Source of the DNA: Halichondria panicea
Taxonomy: Eukaryota > Porifera > Demospongiae > Suberitida > Halichondriidae
Assembly (NCBI RefSeq): GCF_963675165.1
Contig: NC_087377.1
Location: 3,971,899-4,035,898, forward strand
Length of the DNA: 64,000 nucleotides
Direction of reading: 5' to 3'
The notes below the pieces were generated by a model that worked only from the letters and a program-made list of their open reading frames with translations, had not been told where the DNA came from and did not search any database. The position numbers were made by a program, and so were the translations under genes. Shown here piece after piece: positions 37,229 to 47,632 of this stretch (its first letter is position 1; every line of letters starts with the position of its first letter).

Positions 37229-38926
37229 CCTCCCCTCAATCCACCCTCACGCCCCCTCACTCCATCCACTCAGATGTTTGGAGTATCTGTGTAAGTACTC
37301 CACCGAGAATCATGGTATCAGTGATAGGGACCATCACTATCGCACTCCCCTACACATGGCAGTCATCACCGATCACCCCGGCAATGTGCAGAAACTACTA
37401 GACGCTAAGGTGTGAATCAAATGCTTATCTCCACATAATTAGAGTCCTAGAATTTATTTTTCAAGTACGCAGCTACTTCCCCCGCACCTGTATTTATTTC
37501 TCCATGTACTCCATATTTTTCTCTCTTTGATTAATTGTTTGCACATAACAAGTTGCTACATTATTAAACCTCTCCCACACACACACACATACATGCACAT
37601 GCTGCAGGCTGATCTGGGTATCAGTGATGTTGATGGTAGAACTGCTCTTCACTATTCAGTGCTGCAAAGGAAACTATCCTGTGCCCATGTCATCGTGGAC
37701 ACTGTGGTAAGCTATAATAGCAGTACCCCTCTCTCTCTCTATGTTATTGTCTGTTTTTAAATGGGGGGGTAGATGTGTGTACGTGTACAAGTCAGTGCAT
37801 AGCTTTGGATCTTCACATTGAACGCCCTAGAGTTAAGTCTTAACGTTTATAAGAGAGCAACCTATAGGAGCTCCAGAAAACAACTTAAAATTGAACGATC
37901 GATCTAAGTAGAATTAAGTTATGTGTATAATTATGTGACCCCTCATGGTATGCTATAATAAACTATACATGTACTTCATTTCGTATCTATTGATAGTCAC
38001 TTTCCCCCTCCCCATCCTATGTAGCCTAACGATGTGAACCTGGTGGACACAGTTGGATGGAGTGCACTACACGTAGCCTGTAATGATAACAATCTTGAGT
38101 TTGTCTCACTCCTAGCAGCCAGTCCAGGGTGAGTGTCTATACTGTACATTCAATGCTTTGTCCTGAAACCACTTCACACATGCACACTATTAATCATTGC
38201 ACTTTGTTTACCAGGGTATAAAGTTTTGCCTTTTCGTTGATTAAGTATGTACCGTAATATCGCGTGCATGCATGCGCTAGAAAGGAGTTAAAATCCGGGA
38301 AATTCTTTCCAATGGTCTTTTTGCAAAAGTTTATACCCTCGAAAATAGCTACATGTATCCTATGCTGTTTACTTGACCGCAAATACCATTGTTTAAACAT
38401 ACATAATAATTATCGATTGCTACTATTGTGCATGCACATTAATTGTCTTTCTATAGTTGTGATCTCAACCTCAAGGACAAGGAGGGATGCACTCCACTGC
38501 ACATTGCTGTCAAGAGGAACTGCCCTCAGGCCATTAAGATACTGGTTGCCAATGGTGCCAACACTAGCTTCAAGGACAACTCTGGCAAGACTGCTCTACA
38601 GCATAGCATGAAAAAGGTATGCCTAAAACAGACCTATATATACAAGATAGGCTTTGACACAAATAATTGGTGAACCTTTATAGACTGATTACACAGTAAA
38701 AACACTTATGTTATATGAGATGCATCATCGTATTTTAGTGTCATTTTAAGAGTCATTTTTACATTAAATTTCGCGTTTCATTTATGTTACTGTAACGAAT
38801 GTGTTTTTACTGTGTAGTACATACATACACACATCTGTGACGGCTGGTGTAGTAATAATAATTCCCTCTTCTCTGTAGGGCCTAACTGAGTGTATCCAGG
38901 TGCTAAGCTCAAGTGTGTCCAGTTGA
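24469..38926 (+). CDS. K2: kinesin motor - coiled coil - DEP-like - ankyrin repeat protein, 1096 aa
   Basis: 33 exons in one frame: 24469-24582, 24977-25134, 25776-25873, 26162-26258, 26429-26498, 26771-26929, 30027-30151, 30517-30592, 31046-31221, 31465-31575, 31865-31934, 32119-32220, 32412-32471, 32647-32723, 33343-33427, 33515-33545, 33646-33696, 33977-34091, 34334-34421, 34578-34652, 34823-34918, 35072-35120, 35386-35479, 35772-35903, 36221-36351, 36448-36554, 36749-36867, 36990-37067, 37274-37409, 37608-37706, 38025-38128, 38457-38616, 38879-38926. Motor, residues about 18-370: P-loop GQTGSGKT, switch I NKESSRSH, switch II DLAGSER, loop [18 protein letters not shown]. Coiled coil about 375-525. 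A Pro/Ser-rich linker precedes a DEP-like domain at about 645-715 ([18 protein letters not shown], then a YYQF end). About seven ankyrin-type repeats span 814-1090 ([34 protein letters not shown]). The N-terminal motor should bind microtubules; DEP could recruit membrane and the ankyrins a partner. Kinesin family not assigned; LSL-type switch II helix resembles ungrouped/ARK-like kinesins only weakly. Start AACCATGG fits Kozak. Confidence 0.88.
25187..25548. mobile_element. Inverted-repeat element in K2 intron 2
   Basis: Left end CAGAGGCGTAGCCAGG, right end around CGTTACGCCCCTG, an imperfect inverted repeat. AGTGC flanks both sides (25182-25186 and 25549-25553), a likely 5-bp target duplication. 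Orthologous to the element at 13873-14306 in K1. No coding capacity. Confidence 0.6.
27525..29624 (-). CDS. N2: multi-pass membrane protein nested antisense in a kinesin intron, 699 aa
   Basis: A single-exon minus-strand gene, paralogue of N1, in the same intron of the intact kinesin K2. The layout is the same. A Pro-rich N-terminal tail carries PPVPPRKQ. There is a Cys-cluster at about 222-240 ([17 protein letters not shown]). Eight to nine hydrophobic segments lie at roughly 284-310, 315-338, 352-372, 384-414, 440-466, 512-533, 598-620 and a long one at 645-690 that could be two helices. The loop before segment 6 carries an NQTS sequon. The most variable parts between N1 and N2 are this loop and the charged stretch near 575-590 ([11 protein letters not shown]), as expected for exposed regions. 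Differences are in-frame, including several small insertions and deletions in multiples of three. No family was recognised; a receptor, channel or scaffold are all possible. Confidence 0.85.
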   Translation of the reverse strand: MAYDNPSPYYNEVQYSTNSEDCSPRPGGHAVPQQPPVPPRKQSLRPPNQAVPAQTQQVSCMQPSFPYKSNYDRDACIKSNNLPHATNPSFENSQKMVPYHHSHSQQAPPIAYSAPQHNVKQPHNPSAPSANAFAFTARKESVQMVQGHISVPQNNTAGLGPATQAQCTVRRIRREITVFEEIAVTSVPLGVGHAAVREQPLAIEARVEDSEEVECNVEVEVDSCFEKCMNCCCLAYDCSCTIKIGNLFHKNQFISDTKLKEASREGRKEVKNILFSLLGNALRMVWVILQLIFALLNLSFSIAIFAAGNNELFNIIHLVLSIISTGLVIIDSFVVFYRSCQKTKPKKENHPFDLFRLLITEIILFPLLICNFFEVSLSDGNVDTMATTIIGLVLLAVDSMIFIATVFLIRLYMVIAAIMRLKKHFKDKKFQNYKATVQNSKNYKATVIGYSYFFLVHVIFQMISQVLMFVIISSRIRYDHQNRPGVNPTSGTVIRSTDEMGGVFNQTSGTSVDDVGVYVSPRLWYMMIVMSFLPLFGYFTYFVVTKYWLQEFPALMGFVLAIIKKEDTKEDEGFNSLDEKCYDLHKVNVCIKILLPFKSPFVVLICFAYTTLVVAFFLCAGVQFDGKGLLFFLSIDIQALSIEWSQFVFGAGIFIILANLYVFAIVFVWTCIIIALFIYMVSIIILSFISDYLKKKCSV
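29691..29698 (-). promoter_or_regulatory. TATA-like box upstream of N2
   Basis: TATAAAAA on the minus strand, about 67 bases before the N2 start. It corresponds in position to the N1 TATA-like box. Confidence 0.35.
30632..30840. mobile_element. MITE with 24-bp ends in K2 intron 8
   Basis: Terminal inverted repeats beginning ATACCGTACTACTAGAATG (left) and the complement of CTAGTAATACGGTAT (right) match at about 22 of 24 positions. AGCT, or TA inside it, flanks both ends. The small forward frame at 30648-30842 is an artefact of this element. Absent from K1 intron 8. Confidence 0.65.
32724..33342 (+). other. K2 intron 14
   Basis: 619-base intron with no gene or clear element seen; the only pattern is locally repeated gggaatgtgtt-type phrases. 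Confidence 0.4.
35533..35670. mobile_element. Short TA-flanked MITE, CAGTGGAAC family
   Basis: Ends are TACAGTGGAAC and GTTCCACTGTA, so a CAGTGGAAC inverted repeat is bordered by TA, as in Tc1/mariner-type insertions. It lies in K2 intron 23. Related copies are at 50178-50347 and 62562-62725. A half copy at 34962-34975 shows only one end. Confidence 0.6.
37185..37228. repeat. AC dinucleotide microsatellite
   Basis: About 22 AC units in K2 intron 28, just before the acceptor of exon 29. Shorter CA tracts occur near 19380, 21660, 21895 and 30915, also close to acceptors. Confidence 0.95.
38692..38814. mobile_element. 123-bp MITE, CACAGTAAAAACAC family
   Basis: Perfect 14-bp terminal inverted repeats, CACAGTAAAAACAC and GTGTTTTTACTGTG, bordered by TA on both sides, in K2 intron 32. 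Relatives at 41186-41324 and, truncated, at 51454-51581. Confidence 0.75.
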
Positions 38927-40610
38927 GAACAGTAGACTATTCTATTTCATATTTTGTACATACCTTTACAGAAATGCATTTTTTTACACATTCAAAGAAG
39001 TGTCAACCTGTATTTAATTAGATTTTATAGAGTTTATCTGTTTGTTTGGGCGTTATGCTTGATCAGCAAGTTTACCTTGCGGTCTTGCACATGTGCATTG
39101 TGTGCAAGTAACTGTAGTGTGATTGACAAATTCCCTGAATGGACCAGCTATAAGCATTACCGCTTACATGTATTACTGTGCTCTACAAAATTGAGTGCAT
39201 GTATTTGTAATAGTGTAACCTTACATAATTATTGTAACAACAGTTTATGCTACCTTTCAATATGCACAATGTTTTATAATTATATTATACACAATTGCAA
39301 CGTATGGTTACCATCTGCTATAGACCCAATAGCTAGAGTTGCTATACCCCAATTAACCTTTTACCATGCTGCACGCTTCGATTCACTATAAAGGCCTACG
39401 TAACTGCATGTTATAATAAGCCATCTATAATTATTATTTGCTTGAAAATTAAATAATACTATTGCATAATTATAGAGCCAAATAATTAATTTTTGAAGCA
39501 TATAATTTTCGCGGATTGACCTGAAACCTCGAAAAATGTGAGACCTCTCTACTAATAGGGGGGGTATTGTCATTTGAATCTCTATAATAAGGTGACATAT
39601 TTTCACAGGTATAATTATTTGTTTGCGATTTCACTGTTTAGCTCATTTTTGCTGGCATTAATTTCTGCTAAAGTTGTGACATTAATCTTATTCATAGCGT
39701 TTCACAAATTAATCTTTGAGTACACATTTTTGCGATTTTACTCTCATTCGCAGAAATAGCAGAAACTAATACCAGCAATAAAATCCGGAAAAGAGCAATC
39801 CGGGTACATGTATGTGTAGGTTTATGCTTACCTTGCAAATGAACAGCAATGTTTTTACACTCTTGATCTATAGAGTGTACTAATTATTGGTTGCAATCTG
39901 TTATGTAACTACACACATCCAAGTCGTTATTGAATAATTATGACCCATCAGGTGATTGAGTTGTACCCTTTACCACGCACTTTCACTAAGGGCTCAGGCA
40001 GTGACGTATAGGAAGCAATCTCTCTATGGGGGCTCTAGTTTTTTGAAAAAGTACGGCTATCTACATAGTGCAGCTTAATAATTAAGTCATCTCAGCCTCG
40101 AAAGATGGAGCCCAAGTTCAGTTGCTATATATACCAAGCATGGGTAGACAGCATTGCTGTGTAATAGTGACGTGGCTGCTTGCTTACTGTCTGACTATTG
40201 TGCTTGTCCTTTGCAATTTTTATAGCGTTTATACTTCTAAGGCAGGCTGCTCTGCACCTTACATTGTCCCAACCTTTTGTTTTAAGTTTATGCTATATCT
40301 TGCAATAATAATTATATGCACAATGTTTACAAACTGCTTTTGTTTCTACATAATGTATAATGGTGGTTATCTATACACATTAGGGTATCTTCAGTTTGTA
40401 CCTTTTACCGCTGTGTGTCTCATGTCCATTTATGGTAGTGTGCAGCTAGTTTGAGAGCAGTATAAAGCCACCATGCAATAGGGCACTGTGTTATATATAG
40501 TTGTAGCTGCTCAACTGTAAGCTTCACAGTTCTCATATCAGAAGTACAATTAATTTGCAAGTTTTTTGTTGCAGCTAGACAGACCCAAGTTCAGCTGCTA
40601 TATAGCAAGC
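38927..40610. other. Spacer between K2 and L1, with an exon-1 relic
   Basis: Contains an internal repeat: the phrase around 39245 (tttatgctacc..., caatatgcacaatgtt) recurs near 40287 and again at 49503 and 50478. The 145-aa frame at 38954-39391 is not believed, as it is just this repeated AT-rich spacer. A relic of L exon 1 lies at 40108-40215. Confidence 0.5.
40108..40215 (+). pseudogene. Relic copy of L exon 1 upstream of L1
   Basis: CCCAAGTTCAGTTGCTATAT, then GGGTAGACAGCATTGCTGTG, match the start region of L1 exon 1 about 500 bases downstream. After the signal-peptide codons the reading frame diverges and the LDLa cysteines are lost. It marks a local duplication upstream of the real start. 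Confidence 0.65.
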
Positions 40611-43600
40611 ATGGATAGACAGCATTGCTGTGTAATAGTGGCTGCTTGCTTACTGTCTGTTTTTGCCCTTTGTGTGGGCCAAGCTCCAATAGCTATCTGT
40701 GAAGAGGATTTTTCCGATAACTTAACGTGTGAGACAATAGCGGATAGGAGGCGCTGCAGCTTCCCCAGAAGTGAACTTTGCAACGATCAAATGTTGTGTG
40801 ATGATGAACGTGATGAAGGGGTAACCACTGGAACTGGATTGGACTGTGAGATTTGTATTGGCTAAAACATTCATATTTCTGCATTGCCTATAGCAATTGA
40901 GAGTATACATTGTCGTGCATAATTATACATTTTACTGCAGCTACATTAAAATTACAGTGAATCATTACTTTTGTTGTATTGCAGGTGATGGTAGTCTCAC
41001 TGGTCGCAAGGCTGCTGACAATGGCAAAGTGGAGCCTGGATTTCTGTGTTCTAATGGCACTATCCTGGACCTGGTACAACTGTGTGATGGCATGGCCGAC
41101 TGTGAGGGTGGAGATGATGAGACACACCCTCTCTGTGCAAGTAAGCCTTTTATTGGCTAGTATATTATGCACTTGTGCATGCATACACAGCAAAAACACT
41201 GAGATGCATCATCGTATTTTAGTGTTAAAATGACAGAAATTTATGTTGTTTTTACATGAAATTTCAAAAGATGTGTTTCATTTAACAAGTTTTATGTTAC
41301 TGTAATGAATGTGTTTTTACTGTATCAGAATAAAATTGTTAAGACTCTGCCAATATAAATGTTAGATTAAAATCTACATTGAAAGTACACGAGAAAAGTT
41401 ACTCAGAGGAGGTATATTGTGTGACTTACCTGCATGCAACTTACTTACATGTGATAGCATCCCGTTGTTAAGCAAAGTAATTTTGTTTGTGCACTAGTAT
41501 CTAGACATTGTTTTGTCGGTGTCCAGAAGCCCTCAGCCACTTGTAGTATCACCTTCGCTACGCTCGGGATATTAATTAATCAGTGCTTTGGGCTTCTAAA
41601 TCCCATAGACCTTCCAAAACAGTGTCTATTTATAACTTTTATACAGACAAGTGTCTGTTTCCCTACTATGGAGGATGTTTTCACACAAGAGAGTGCCATT
41701 CCACGGCTAGAGAAGCAACTTGCGGATTATGTCGTCCAGGGTTCGCAAGAGATCCTAGGAATTATGAAACTGGCGAATGTGTTGGTATGTGCTTAATTTG
41801 TAATGTGCATTACATTGACGTATACCTGCATGTTAAATGTAAACTATAAGGTTGGAATCATTATTAGCTACTTTAATTTGTGCATGGTATGAAAGTTTTG
41901 CTATTCACATGCAGAGGCTCGTTTCAGCTTCGAACGTACAGGGTACAGTCTGTGCGAAAATGAGCAAATAGCAGTTGATATGAGACTTGAGACAACTGGA
42001 GTTCTTGATCAGAGAGTGGTATTTGATGTCAGGGTAATTGGTGGAACTGCTGGAGGTATATATATGTCAATTATTCTGAGTCATAAAAGGATTTCACCAT
42101 TTTCACAGTTGGTAATGACTTCAAATTTTCAACAAGTCAGCTTGTATTTGATAGATTTTCTGGTGGAGGAACAAGTAGAGGAGTAGTTATTAGGGCTGTA
42201 CTCGACAGTGTTTCTGAAGGCAGTGAAACTCTTATCTTAGAAGCTTCATCTGATGATAAGTCGCTCACTACTAGTACTCGTGTTACAATCAATGAGTGCT
42301 CTTCTAGGGCAGGTAGGCTTGATGAAATTATACTGCTAATTATTTTAGAAATGATAAAAATTGCTAATTTAATTGTGACCGTACAGAAAACCTGTTCACT
42401 GTACAATATTCAAGTGCTTTTGAAAGTGCTGGTTTCTTAACGACAAATGTACAATTGGCCAGTGGAGTTGGTATTCTGACAGAGGATCTCATAATTAACA
42501 TATCCACCAGCTCTGGATCTGCGATAGGTAAGAAGTATATCACAAGTCTCATCTATACTTATTGTATACTGATAACACCTTTCACTATTCACAGGCAACA
42601 TTGACTATCAAGAGACACAGTTGACTCTCACCTTTCCTAGCGGAAGCCGAGGAGGAGATAGGATTCCATTTTTAATCTCCTTAATTGATGATAACATTGC
42701 TGAACGACGAGAAAGTTTCGTTATTAGAGCTTCAGCAGGCGGAAATGGAATTGGGATATACTCACGATCATCATACACTCGAAGTTTATTCATTAGAGAC
42801 AACGATCGTGAGTTGTTAATTCAGTCGATTTCTGAATGACTGTGGACCATATGTGTTGTTTTAGATTTTGGTAAATGTGTATTGTAAGTTTTACCCTGTT
42901 CAACTGATTTCAGGGTTCATAGTTGAGTTTGAGCACCCAAGTTACACTGTACGAGAAGGAGCGAGTGTGGAAGTCTGTCTGGTCAACACCACTAGTCCAG
43001 AAAGGATCCATAGCTTCACAGTGCAGTTCTACACTTCATATGACTGTGATACTTCATCCACTATTACAGTAATAGATGATGCAACAGGTATGATAATTAT
43101 TATCACATGCACAACAATTTAATTAAACGTTTATAAGGTTTTGTTCTTCCATACAGCTGACTTGGACTATGAAGCAGTGTACAGGGAAGGTGATGTCATA
43201 TTCCCACCTGACACTAATCGAGCATGCACGATTATCAACACTTACCACGATAACTTGGAGGAAGGAGTGGAAAAGTTCATTGTAACAGCGGTACGTAGCA
43301 GTGGAGTTGGACAGGCCTCTCAGTCTTCTCCACACACCACTGATATCTTTATTGTGAATGTGAATGGTAGGTGCATGCATCTGACTAAGAGAAATGATTA
43401 AAAATTATTACGCATGCAGTGGATCCAGTGACAGTATCAATTGAAGAGGCATTCTATTCTATTACTCAACCTGAAGATTCTGTGGAAATATGCATAATTG
43501 CTTCTGAAGGCAGCCTTGATGAAACAATTGCTCTAAACCTACTAACACAATGTATAATTATATCATCCATGCAGCCATATTTTCATGTTTTACCCTACAG

Positions 43601-46600
43601 ATCAAACCGCCATGGACCTAAGGCTTTCTGCTACTGTTAAACGCATATGCTTTTCTTTTACTTTTTCAAACAACCTATTCTCCAGAAATGGTCGTATGGA
43701 AACCATACAAGCTGTGATTGTATCTGATAATCGTCGAGTGACTCTTGACCGATTTCAAGCGGAGATAGTATTGTTTGATGGAAGTGGTGGTAAGTCACAT
43801 GACCATTGTATCGTTAAATGTGAATTGATATTAATTGCAGTTAAGGATGAGTGTCCAGTCTTACTTGACCCTGCCGACGGACAAGTTGAACAGTTGCTCA
43901 CTGATGGACAGATTCTCCCTGGCTCCATTGCCGTATACTCGTGTGACGTTGGGTTGGTTCCTGATAGGATACGATTCAGAGAGTGTATGGCTGATCTCAC
44001 CTGGTCAGGAGTCCCACCATCTTGTATTCAAGGTAAGATCTCTAGTCAATTTCGTTGTTGAATTTATTCAATTTCGTAACTATCAGGTGTGGAGGGCTTG
44101 ATTGAAAGTTTGTCTAACGAGTTCATTGTTGGATTTACTTCCTCTTATTCGAGTACATCACAATCTCTTATTGTTACAACAGATGATCAACGAAATGTTC
44201 CTTTTCTTGCTAATGGGAATCAATTTGAGATTGCTTATAATGTTAGGAACACTTATTATACATTTACTAGCATTCCGAGTTTCTATAGAAGAAAAGAGGT
44301 TCACATAAAGGCAAAAGAGGGCGGCAAAGTAGCTATTCATTGCTGGCAAAAAACTGGCTCTCCGTTTTATTCATCTGATATATATTTAGCAATCAATGTT
44401 AGGCCTACGGCTGATGTAAAAGAATATGAGTATTATTCTATACCGTACAACTACCCCAGCTTGCTACACCTTGTTGCTACTGAAGACAATACTATTGTTA
44501 ACCTTGGATCTTCATCCATCTCGCTAGATCGCCTTAAAACACATCAAATTAATGAGAGTGAATTGCTTACATCAATCAGAGTTGTCAGCAACAAGCCTCT
44601 TTCAGTTATCAGTGCTAAGAACTGTACTGATATTGGTTTTGTTAATGTTCAATCTTGTGACTACCTAGCTGAACAGTTGTTGCCCACTCACCTATGGGGT
44701 AGAAGATTCCTAGTAGCATCATTTCTTGGACTGAAAAACGGAGAGAGTCTACGAATTTTGGCGTCAACATTTCCTACTCAGGTCACAATTGCGTGTGCAG
44801 GGAGTAACATTCCTCGTGTACTAGTTCTCTTTTCTCGTCTTGGTCAGTGGAGAGATGTAACACTTGATGAGCAGCCTGGGGGTGTTAGGGACAGGTTTTG
44901 TGTAGTAGAAGCTACAAACCCAGTGTATATAATTCAGTTTGCTCGAGTTAGTGTGGGTGATTCTTACATGATGACCATTCCAGCTGTTGAACAATATGGA
45001 GAATTTTTCACTGGCTTCTATGTTCCAAAATTTTCTTCTTTTAATTTTGTGAATCTCTATGTGACACCTGAGCATTTTGTTCGTGGAGGGATTCTTGTTG
45101 ATGAAGATGCAGTGTTGGATTGGACAACTGTACGATGCGCTAGTGGTGAAATTTGTGGGTATATCTCAAGACCTGTTTTATTAAGACGACATTATCACAC
45201 GATACGGCATCAAGACCCCAGAGGAAGAATAGGAATATCAGCGTACGGATTTGATACTGGGCGGAATAGCACATATGGCTATCCTGCAAGCATGTACATA
45301 CCATCTCCACAAGGTAAAGTGATTTCTTCTAATCAAGTTACTCATGCAATCCTCAGGTGTTGACGAATGTGTACCAAACTTGGATATTTGCAATCCTAAT
45401 TCCCAATGTATAAGTGTGAATGCACATTACGAATGTGTCTGTAATAATGGCTATGAGAAAAGAAGAGATGAAACCTGCACCGGTAAATAACACTGACGTA
45501 TAGGTTCCATACAAATAAGGAAATTGTCTCTGAATGCAGATATTGATGAGTGTGCAGTTGGTACTAGTGGCTGTGATGTCAATGCTTACTGCACTAACAC
45601 TATTGGTGGGAATAACTGTACCTGCAATATTGGCTTCATTGGAACTGGGAGAACATGTACTCCAGGTGTGTATAATTATGTGCTCTCGATCAAGCTCTGT
45701 CTAGAATAGTTTTAATATTGTTTTTTGAACAGAATCGGATTTAACTGAATTCGAGGACTACTTGCCATTCATCAGGGATAAAGAAGAAGCGATAAAACTA
45801 AGTGATGACTCATGTCAAAATATTACAGTACCTGCCATTCCTATTGGACCTGTCGAAGTCACTCAAATATGGGTAATGAAATAACTGCACACTGCAATTA
45901 TTGTTTTCTCTGATGCAGATCTGTGAGAATGGAGTCATTTCTATTGGTGAAAGACCCTTCAATCTGTGGAGACCTCAATGTTTCCCCAGTGACAATCCAC
46001 TTATTCAACAGGCAAACATCTTAGCTCCATTCTGGAATGATCACGAACCAAATCCAGGTCTTGGAGCTGTGAAATATCAACTTTTTAATAAAGGTCCCGA
46101 TCAAAGTAACCAAGGCATTAATAGATTCGTTGCTCATCAGCAAGGTCTGAAGGAGTTCAGAGGTGAATGGATGATAGTTGTGAGCTGGGAGAATGTGTCA
46201 CCATACACTCGATGCAGTGATGTTCAAGTGAGTGCACAATTTGTTCAGCATATATATTTTATCTATAGTATCTATTTACAATGTATATGTTCTTATATAC
46301 ATCTAGGTGGAACAAAACTCCTACCAAGCTATAATTATCTCTGATTTTATAACAACATATGCTGTATTCACGTATGATGCCAATGCATTGAACTGGTTTA
46401 GTATTTGTGATGATGTGTACTCTGTTATTGGTTACAACTTTGATCAGAGGACCGCGAATTCGTTTAATCTTCCATCATTTCAAAACCATCGTTTCAGTGG
46501 ATCAAGTAATATCAAACAAATTTCTCTAAAATTCCAGGCCCAAGGTGTCCAATGGGCCAACCTGATCTATCTCATTGGTAAGGATGAAAGCCCCATACAA

Positions 46601-47126
46601 CGTTCAGCAGCTGAATGTGTGGCAATGGGAAACCGAGATGAGAGTCAGTTTATGGACCGTGGTGTCCGTGTGGAACAAGGTCTGTCGTGTCCATGCTCAG
46701 TAGAACAAGCATTCCAAGATCGAAGATATATCCACGCTGCTGCTTATCTGGCTGAGATCACTGGTGACGAAAGATTCCTCTCCAGGAACTGTTTTGTACA
46801 AGTGTTTAGGCCTCTCAGAGCTAATAGAGGTGTTCACATGTGCTGCTACAGCACAAGGTAAAGAGTATGTATGCATATAATTATAGGCGTGTAATTAATA
46901 TGCTTTTTCAGTGAGGAGTCATATGGAGCTCTGTTAGGGTCACCATTCCAAAGTGAAGCAAGTTCTCCATTACGATTCCATCCCTACACTGAGCGTGATG
47001 ACTATTTGAAATACGACTACCACTTTCAAAGGAGCTGTTGCTTCGGTGAATCAGACAACATGTGCCCAACTTACACCAACCAGCGCAGAGCCGACGAATG
47101 CAAGAGCTACACACCCTCAGAGTTTG
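40611..47126 (+). CDS. L1: secreted LDLa/Calx-beta/Sushi/IgGFc-binding-like/EGF/NIDO/AMOP protein, 3' part missing
   Basis: 19 exons in frame, about 1606 aa: 40611-40845, 40985-41140, 41647-41784, 41915-42055, 42109-42312, 42387-42527, 42595-42807, 42914-43087, 43157-43366, 43420-43551, 43601-43789, 43841-44032, 44087-45313, 45357-45482, 45540-45665, 45733-45872, 45919-46227, 46307-46857, 46912-47126. Signal peptide ([20 protein letters not shown]), two LDLa-like modules, a small Cys-rich module, four Calx-beta-like repeats, Sushi (exon 12), an IgGFc-binding-like domain in one large exon (13), EGF, calcium-binding EGF (DIDEC), NIDO and AMOP (CPCSVEQAF ... MCCYS). The VWD and later exons found in L2 are absent. 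The last donor (GTAAGT at 47127) could splice to the kinesin-derived exon at 47461, which would add Gly-Pro-Asn and stop. Both L genes are closely similar exon by exon. L1 may be a functional shorter secreted protein or a truncated duplicate. Confidence 0.8.
41186..41324. mobile_element. MITE of the CACAGTAAAAACAC family in L1 intron 2
   Basis: Left CACAGCAAAAACAC, right GTGTTTTTACTGTA. Same position as the truncated copy in L2 intron 2, so it was present before the L duplication. Confidence 0.65.
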
Positions 47127-47237
47127 GTAAGTTCTTATTTAAGTAAGTACTAGATCTAGTCATGCATGTGCTCAATTAAGGTGTGGCTTATAAGATGAGC
47201 AGTGTTGTTGTGTCATCTGAAAATTAATCAGTCGTAG

Positions 47238-47369
47238 TACCGTATATAGCGGGTAATTTTCGTGGGGTAAAATATTCGTTATTTTCGTGGGCAAGCTGAC
47301 CTCCTGTTTTCGAGAGTTCGAGCTAGTAGAATGAAATTTTTACCCCATGAAAATTACCTGCTATACGTA
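47238..47369. mobile_element. Long-ended inverted-repeat MITE downstream of L1
   Basis: Ends of about 34 bases are imperfect inverted repeats. The left begins TACCGTATATAGCGGGTAA; the right ends ATTACCTGCTATACGTA. About half of the element is stem. No coding capacity. Confidence 0.65.
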
Positions 47370-47439
47370 GTGATTCATTGCTGTTGATTTTCCTCAGCCT
47401 TAGTACATGCTTAACTCTTGGTTGTGTTAGTAAAAAAAA

Positions 47440-47540
47440 TAATGTCCCTCTTCTCTGTAGGGCCTAACTGAGTGTACCCAGGTGCTAAGTGTTCAAGTGT
47501 GTCCAGTTGAGAACTGAAACTATATTTTAGACTATTAGTG
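47440..47540 (+). pseudogene. Displaced copy of the last kinesin exon
   Basis: CCCTCTTCTCTGTAG followed by GGCCTAACTGAGTGTACCCA matches the acceptor and last exon of K2 (38865-38935). An insertion changes the frame before the original stop. It is isolated from any kinesin gene and sits after L1, marking the edge of a duplicated block. Confidence 0.85.
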
Positions 47541-47632
47541 TTTTGTATGTGTAGCTATATGCCTTGCAGAATTACTGTGATACAGTTTTCAGTCTGGTGT
47601 AATTACCTCTTAAAAAGTATACACTATATTCA

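Noticed and set aside
37078..37269. Frames with long Cys-Val or His-Thr runs
   Set aside because: Translation of the AC microsatellite.
38954..39391. 145-aa forward open frame between K2 and L1
   Set aside because: It lies in a repeated AT-rich spacer, has no domain or splice context, and the duplicated spacer at 49010-49640 does not keep the frame.
43755..44000. Antisense frame over the L1 Sushi exon (and similar frames over other exons)
   Set aside because: Shadow of a well-supported coding exon on the other strand.
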